Source: Monodelphis domestica
Taxonomy: Eukaryota > Chordata > Mammalia > Didelphimorphia > Didelphidae
Direction of reading: 5' to 3'
Assembly (NCBI RefSeq): GCF_027887165.1
Contig: NC_077233.1
Coordinates: 179,575,207-179,639,206, forward strand
Length of the DNA stretch: 64,000 nucleotides
Part shown: one piece after another, positions 58,625 to 64,000 of the stretch
Numbering within the stretch: position 1 is the first letter of the stretch
How the letters are laid out: each line of letters begins with the position of its first letter
Notes under the pieces: model-generated
Databases searched by the model: none
Told to the model about the DNA's origin: nothing
Seen by the model: the letters and a program-made list of their open reading frames with translations, nothing else
Position numbers and translations under genes: made by a program

Positions 58625-60930
58625 GAAACAAATAAAATAGACAAAATACTGGTCAATCTAATTTAAAAAAGGAAAGAAGAAAACCAAATTAACAGTATCA
58701 TAGATGAAAAGGGAGACCTCACCTCTAATGAACAGTAAATTAAGGCAATCATTAAAAACTATTATGCCCAATTATATGGCAATAAATATGGCAATCTAGG
58801 TGATATGAATGAATACTTACAAAAATATAAACTGCCTAGACTAACAGAAGAAGAAATAGAATACTTAAATAATCCCATATCAGTAAAAGAAACAGAACAA
58901 GCCATCAAAGAACTCCCTAAGAAAAAATCCCCAGGACCAGATGGATTCACAAGTGAATTCTATCAAACATTCAAAGAACAACTAATCCCAAAACTATTCA
59001 AACTCTCTGATAAAATAAGCAAAGAAGGAGTTCTATCAAATTCCTTTTATGACACAAATATGGTACTGATTCCAAAGCCAGGAAAGTCAAAAACAGAGAA
59101 AGGAAACTACAAACCAATCTCCTTAATGAACAAAGATGCAAAAATCTTAAATAGAATACTAGCAAAAAGACTCCATAATCATAAGAGTTATTCACTATGA
59201 TCAGGTGGGATTTATACCAGGAATGCAAGGATGGTTCAATATTGGGAAAACCATCCACATAATTGACCATATCAACAAGCAAACCAACAAAAATAGCATG
59301 ATTATCTCAACAGTGCAACAATGCATTAAAAAGCCTTTGACAAAATACAACATTCATTCCTATTGAAAACACAAGAAAGCATAGGAATAGAAGGGCCTTT
59401 CTTAAAAAAATAAACAATATCTATCTAAAACCATCAACAAGCATCATCTGCAATGGGGACAAACTAGAAGCCTTCCCAATAAGATCAGGAGTAAAACAAG
59501 AATGCCCATTATCACCTCTATTATTTAACATCGTACTAGAAACACTAACAGTAGCACTTAGAGAAGAAAAAGAAATTGAAAGTATTAAAATAGACAATGA
59601 GGAGACCAAGCTAACACTCTTTGTAGATGATATGATGGTCTTCTTAAAGAATCCTAGAGAATCAACTAAAAAGCTAGTGGAAACAATCAACAACATTACC
59701 AAAGTTGCAGGATACAAAATAAGCCCACAAAAGTCATCAGTATTTCCATATATTTCCAACACATTCTAGCAGCAAGAGTTAGAAAGAGAAATTCCATTTT
59801 AAAAATCACCATAGACAATATGAAATACTTAGGAATCTATCTGCAGAGACAAACACAGGAACTATATGAGCACAACTACAAAACACTTTCCACACAAATA
59901 AAACTAGATCTAAATAATTGGAAAAACATTAATTGCTCATGGTTAGGATGAGCTAACATAATAAAAATGATAATCCTACTCAAACTACTTATTTAGTGCC
60001 ATATCTATCAAACTACCATGAAACTTTTTTACTGGATTAGGAAAAAATATATAACAAAGTTCATTTGGAAGAACAAAAGATCAAGGATATCCAGGGAAAT
60101 ATTGAAAAAAATGTGAATGAAGGTGGACTAGCAATCCCAGATCTCAGACTATATTATAAAGCAGTGGTCATCAAAACATTATGGTACTGGCTAAGAGACA
60201 GAAAGGAGGATCAGTGGAATAGACTTGGGTAAGTGACCTCAGCAAGACAGTCTAATGATAAGCTCAAAGATCCTAGCTTTGGGGACAAAAATCCACTATT
60301 TGACAAAAACTGCTGGGAAAATTGGAACACAGTATGGGAGAGATTAGGTTTGGATCAACATCTGACACCCTACACCAAGATAAACTCAGAATGGGTGAAT
60401 GAACTTGAATATAAAGAAGGAAAATATAAGTAAATTAGGTGAACAAAGAATAATATTATTGTCAGATCTTTGGGAAATGAAAGATTTTAAGACCAAGCAA
60501 GAGTTAGAAAAAATGTAAAATGAATAATTTTGATTACAAAAAAAAAAAACCAAACAAAAGGAATATTCTCTACTTCAGTCTACTGAGATCAATTCCAGGA
60601 ACAACCTTATAGCCTGATATAGGAAAGAGCACTAGCATAATAATTGTTGGAGAGAATATGGGAAGACAGGTATGCTAATGATCTTGATGAAGCTATGATG
60701 GGTTCAGTCATTTTGGAAACCAATTTAGAATTAGACCTGAAATGTCATGAAATTGTGAATATTCTTTGACTCAGCAATACTGCTCCCAGATCTATCCAAC
60801 AAACTAATCAAAGAAAGAAGAAAATGAACCATGTGTAAAAAATATTTATAATGGCTCTACATACATTTTATATAAATATTTTATATAAACAGAAAATTAT
60901 TTATAACTTAGTCTATGTGAGCAGACCACA
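58625..60930 (+). repeat. L1 ORF2 fragment with reverse transcriptase
   Basis: One frame (58805-59200) reads [19 protein letters not shown] and [20 protein letters not shown], a clear L1 reverse transcriptase. Later frames carry LFVDDMMVFLKNPREST (active site FVDD for FADD) and FGDKNPLFDKNCWENWNTVW. It is 5'-truncated with several frameshifts and better preserved than the copy at 49.2 kb. Confidence 0.9.
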
Positions 60931-61064
60931 ACACACCCCTATTTCCATCTTATTCTGTTCTTTCAAAGGAGTTTGATCATTCTCTTTTTTTGGAAGGTTG
61001 TTTAAGTGCAGAATTTTAAAAATATAATTTGTGGTAATTGTTAATATTTGCTTTTTTATTCAAT

Positions 61065-61195
61065 TACATGTAAGCACAATTTTTAACCTTTTTTTAAACA
61101 TTTGAGCCAAATTCTCCCCTTCCTTCCCTTCCTCCCTCCCTTCTCTCCGCCCTCCTTAAAGGAGTAAGCAATGTGATTGAGGGGGAAAAATACAG
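61065..61195 (-). repeat. L1 3' UTR fragment
   Basis: gagccaaattctccccttcc followed by a CCTTCC-rich stretch and gtaagcaatgtgattg, an antisense L1 end. Confidence 0.5.
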
Positions 61196-61236
61196 TTTTT
61201 AAATAAAGGACTGAATTTCAAATAAAAATACATGCG

Positions 61237-61420
61237 TTGGGGATAGCTAGGTGGCTCAGTGGATTGAGAGCCAGGTCTAGAGATGGTTCAAATCTGACCT
61301 CAGATACTTTCTAGCTGTGTGGCCCCATGGCAAGTTACTTAACTCCCATTGCCTAGCCCTCCCTGTTCTTTTCCTGGGAAACAATTCACAGTATTGCTTC
61401 TAAGACAAAAGGTTTAAAGG
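61237..61420 (+). repeat. Marsupial tRNA-SINE
   Basis: Head ggggatagctaggtggctca, a box-B-like ggttcaaatctga after a small deletion, middle cattgcctagccctccctg. Confidence 0.85.
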
Positions 61421-61424
61421 TTTT

Positions 61425-61640
61425 TTTCAAATCCACGAGTTCCAAGTCCTGCCTGTCACTTAGTAACTGTGTAAGCTTGGCCAACTCACTTATCATATCT
61501 GCACCTCACTTTCCTCAGCTATAAAAGGAGAGTAATAATATCTATAGAACCTACCACATAAGTGTATTTCAAGGATTCAATGAGATAATAATTGCATATA
61601 AATGTATTTTGCAAACCTTAAAGTATCATTATGTAAAGTA
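61425..61640 (+). repeat. MIR/CORE-SINE
   Basis: gtgtaagcttggccaactcac, ctcactttcctcagctata, caatgagataataattgc and ttttgcaaaccttaaag. Confidence 0.65.
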
Positions 61641-62380
61641 TCATTATGATAGTTGAAACTGTTGCTAATATAGTTCATTATTTTCTCATTCTCTGTTATC
61701 TTCTATGTGATTCCTTTTGGAATCTCTTCTGGAGCCCCAGGAGTGTACTAGCCTCTCTGCTGTATATACAGTAGTTCTTATTTAGGGCCAGAGTGACTTT
61801 CCAGTAAGAGCAGGCAGATGGAGGAATGACACTTGGCATGGTGTGAAGCAGAAACTTCGCTGTATCCCACATCTTCCTCCCCAAAAGAAAGTGACCATCA
61901 GAGGGTTACCTGAAAACTGTTTGGCTTGGCATCAAAAAAGATGAGGAGGAAAGAAAATAGAGGAATTGGGGAGAACACAAATGAAAAGGATTTCTCATGT
62001 CAGTTTTCTTCATTATAAGTTTAACCAAGTAATATGCAAATGCATAGGAACCTGGTATTTGACAGCCCTTCAAATTACATGAAGATAATCTTTCTTCTTT
62101 TCCTCCACTCTCCCCACCCACCAAGTCTTTTGTAAAAGCCTCCAGTTACTTCAAACATTCATCATATGACATAGCCTTAGTCCTCTGCTCACCCTTCCCT
62201 GAACATACCTTAACTCATTGATGCATGTCATTGGAAAAAGGAAGGGAAGGGAAAGCAAGACAAGGGAAGTCAAGAGAAGAGAAGTGCTCGGATGGAACAA
62301 GACACTCAAAATATGGTCTTAACAGTGCAAAGGATAGTGTGTCATTTCCCTTTTTCTGGATATGATGCTTAAAATCTAAA

Positions 62381-62530
62381 TCAGTTCTTCACCCTTTTTT
62401 GTGCTATGGACCCCTTTGATAGTTTGGTGAAATTTATGGACCCCTTCTAGAATAAAGTCTTCAGATTCATAACATGAAATACAAAGAGTTATCAAGAAAT
62501 ATTGGAAGACAGTTATTCTAATAATATATA
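62381..62530. repeat. Nonautonomous hAT-type fragment
   Basis: gttcttcacccttttttgtg, ctatggacccctttgatag and ttatggaccccttctag resemble the element at 36226. Confidence 0.45.
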
Positions 62531-62587
62531 TACATATGTGTATATTTGTTAATGAATTCACATAAGACCTTTGCTCTTCCTAAGAAG

Positions 62588-62828
62588 CTTGGAGAGAATG
62601 CTGGGCCTGGAGTCAGTAATACCTGAATTCAAATCTGGTTTCAGACACTAATTGCTGTGTGACCCTGGACAAATCACTTAACCTTTGTTTGCCTCAGTTT
62701 TCTCACCCATAAAATGAGGATACTAATAGCACCTACCTCTCAGGGCTATTTGAAGATCAAATGAGATAATACTTATAAAGTTCTTTGTGGACCTTAAAGC
62801 ACTATATAAATGCTATTTGCAATTATTG
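62588..62828 (+). repeat. MIR/CORE-SINE
   Basis: ctggagtcagtaatacctg, tgtgaccctggacaaatcac, ctcagttttctcacccat and ctttgtggaccttaaagcac. Confidence 0.75.
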
Positions 62829-63009
62829 TTATTTGTATTATTATCATCTTAAAGATGCTAGGACACTGAGCACTGCCCAAGAACTCAGATCACTGCTATT
62901 TTCTCTTATCCTGGAAAAGGACAAACAGATTAACCTTTAAGTTTCTATTAAGTCTCATTTACTCCTGGAGAAGAGAGGATCAGAGGATGGGAATAAAGGT
63001 TTTTTTCTC

Positions 63010-63990
63010 AGTTAAGTGTGTTATCAGTGGTTGTCACACAATCTGATTTTGCTAAATGACAAATTTTGTTTGAATCATTCTACTTTCCATACAACTCTTT
63101 TTCTTCATTGGATTTTTTTACCAACTTTTCCAGTAGGTCTTTTATGTTTTTTAAAAATTCTTTTCTTCATTCAATTTATGTGCCTCTTTTTTCCACATGA
63201 CCAATTTTACTTTTTAAGCTGTTGTTTTCTTTTTGCATTTCTTTCATTTCTTTTTCCCATTTTTCTTCCACCCCTCTTATTTGATTTTTAAATTCCTTTT
63301 TGAGTTCTCCCAGCACCTGAGACCAATTCCCATTTTTCTTTGAAATCTTATATGTGATTGCTTAGATCTCACTGTCACCTATTGGACCTATGCCTTGTGC
63401 TTTGTCACCATATAAAATTTCTAAGTTTAGGTATTTCTTTTACTGTTTTCTCATTTTACCAGCCTTTTTTGCCTGTGGATTGGGAGTTATGAAAGCTGAT
63501 GATTCTGTCTCCCCTGCTGATAACTTACAGGACACATCACTGTGGACTATTTTGCCCTAGGGTTAGGGGCTTCACCATAGGGTTGCAAGGGCCAAGTACT
63601 ATGAACTTCAGGGCCTCACTGTAGGATGGTGCCAGGGCTTGGGACTTCAAGGAGTGGGTGTGGTATGCTCTATTATTGGTTTAGGCAGGGTCCAGGGATC
63701 CTGAAATTGACCTATGCCCAGGCTCCAAACCTGGCACAGAAAGTTGGAGGTGGTCAGCCCGCACACCTCTGTGTGCAGTTTTACTTCTACTTCCCCCCTT
63801 ATTCCATAAAAATCAACTCTCTCTCTCTGTCTACCTTTCAAGTTATTTTTTGCAGAAGAGCCCCGTCACTCAATCCTGTTGTTGGTTTTTTACTCCTGGC
63901 ACTTTGAGGTGCTATTTTAATGTTGGTTTGGGAGGATTCTCAGAGTGGTTTCAGCTTTTACTGCTACTAAGACACCATCTTGACTCCACC
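63010..63990 (-). repeat. L1 5' UTR and ORF1 start, reverse
   Basis: The minus strand begins ggaggtggagtcaagatgg at the right edge, as in marsupial L1 5' ends. It then runs into Lys/Glu-rich sequence (KKSNEEKELYGK), as in the ORF1 coiled coil. The reading is broken. The element stops near 63010 on the left. Confidence 0.65.
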
Positions 63991-64000
63991 TCCCCCAATT

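Overview
This is AT-rich, repeat-dense vertebrate nuclear DNA, almost certainly from a marsupial. About twenty copies of the marsupial tRNA-derived SINE (head resembling ggcagctaggtggctcagtg, box-B-like ggttcaaat) are scattered through it. They sit among marsupial-type L1 pieces, old L2 and CR1/L3 LINEs, MIR/CORE-SINEs, hAT DNA transposons and solo endogenous-retrovirus LTRs. An Australian marsupial seems likelier than an American opossum from the SINE subtype, but I hold that weakly. No bacterial, organellar or viral genome is present.

The only host gene I can support is METTL22 on the + strand. It has a CpG-island promoter with a non-coding first exon (about 16.4-17.1 kb) and ten coding exons from 19,610 to 32,059. 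Every coding junction is a GT-AG intron that keeps frame, giving a 404-residue protein, the length I recall for human METTL22. It is a seven-beta-strand, SAM-dependent protein methyltransferase; the human enzyme methylates the DNA/RNA-binding protein KIN. The poly(A) signal is at 32,132.

Layout: 0-3.1 kb holds a nearly complete hAT transposon (perfect terminal repeats and 8-bp target duplication) lodged inside a SINE. From 3.1 to 15.6 kb is upstream intergenic DNA with L1, L2, CR1/L3 and SINE fossils and a solo LTR at 10.7 kb. A second, reverse-oriented solo LTR (15,635-16,401) ends just before the METTL22 CpG island. From 17 to 32 kb is METTL22, with repeats in its introns. From 32 to 41 kb is downstream intergenic DNA, partly single-copy. 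From 41.2 to 42.1 kb is a locally CpG-richer patch with two convergent CTCF-like motifs. From 42 to 64 kb is mostly repeats: two degraded L1 ORF2 copies (49.2-51.6 and 58.6-60.9 kb), L2 copies, a 190-bp hAT MITE, a roughly 375-bp (AAGGG)n purine tract, a short LTR related to the one at 10.7 kb, and the 5' part of a reverse-oriented L1 at the right edge.

I found no undescribed multi-gene system. The points most worth a second look are the LTR beside the METTL22 promoter, the CTCF-like sites, the nested hAT element, the compound AAGGG/AAGGC tract, and a tandem (NAGNAG) splice acceptor in METTL22.
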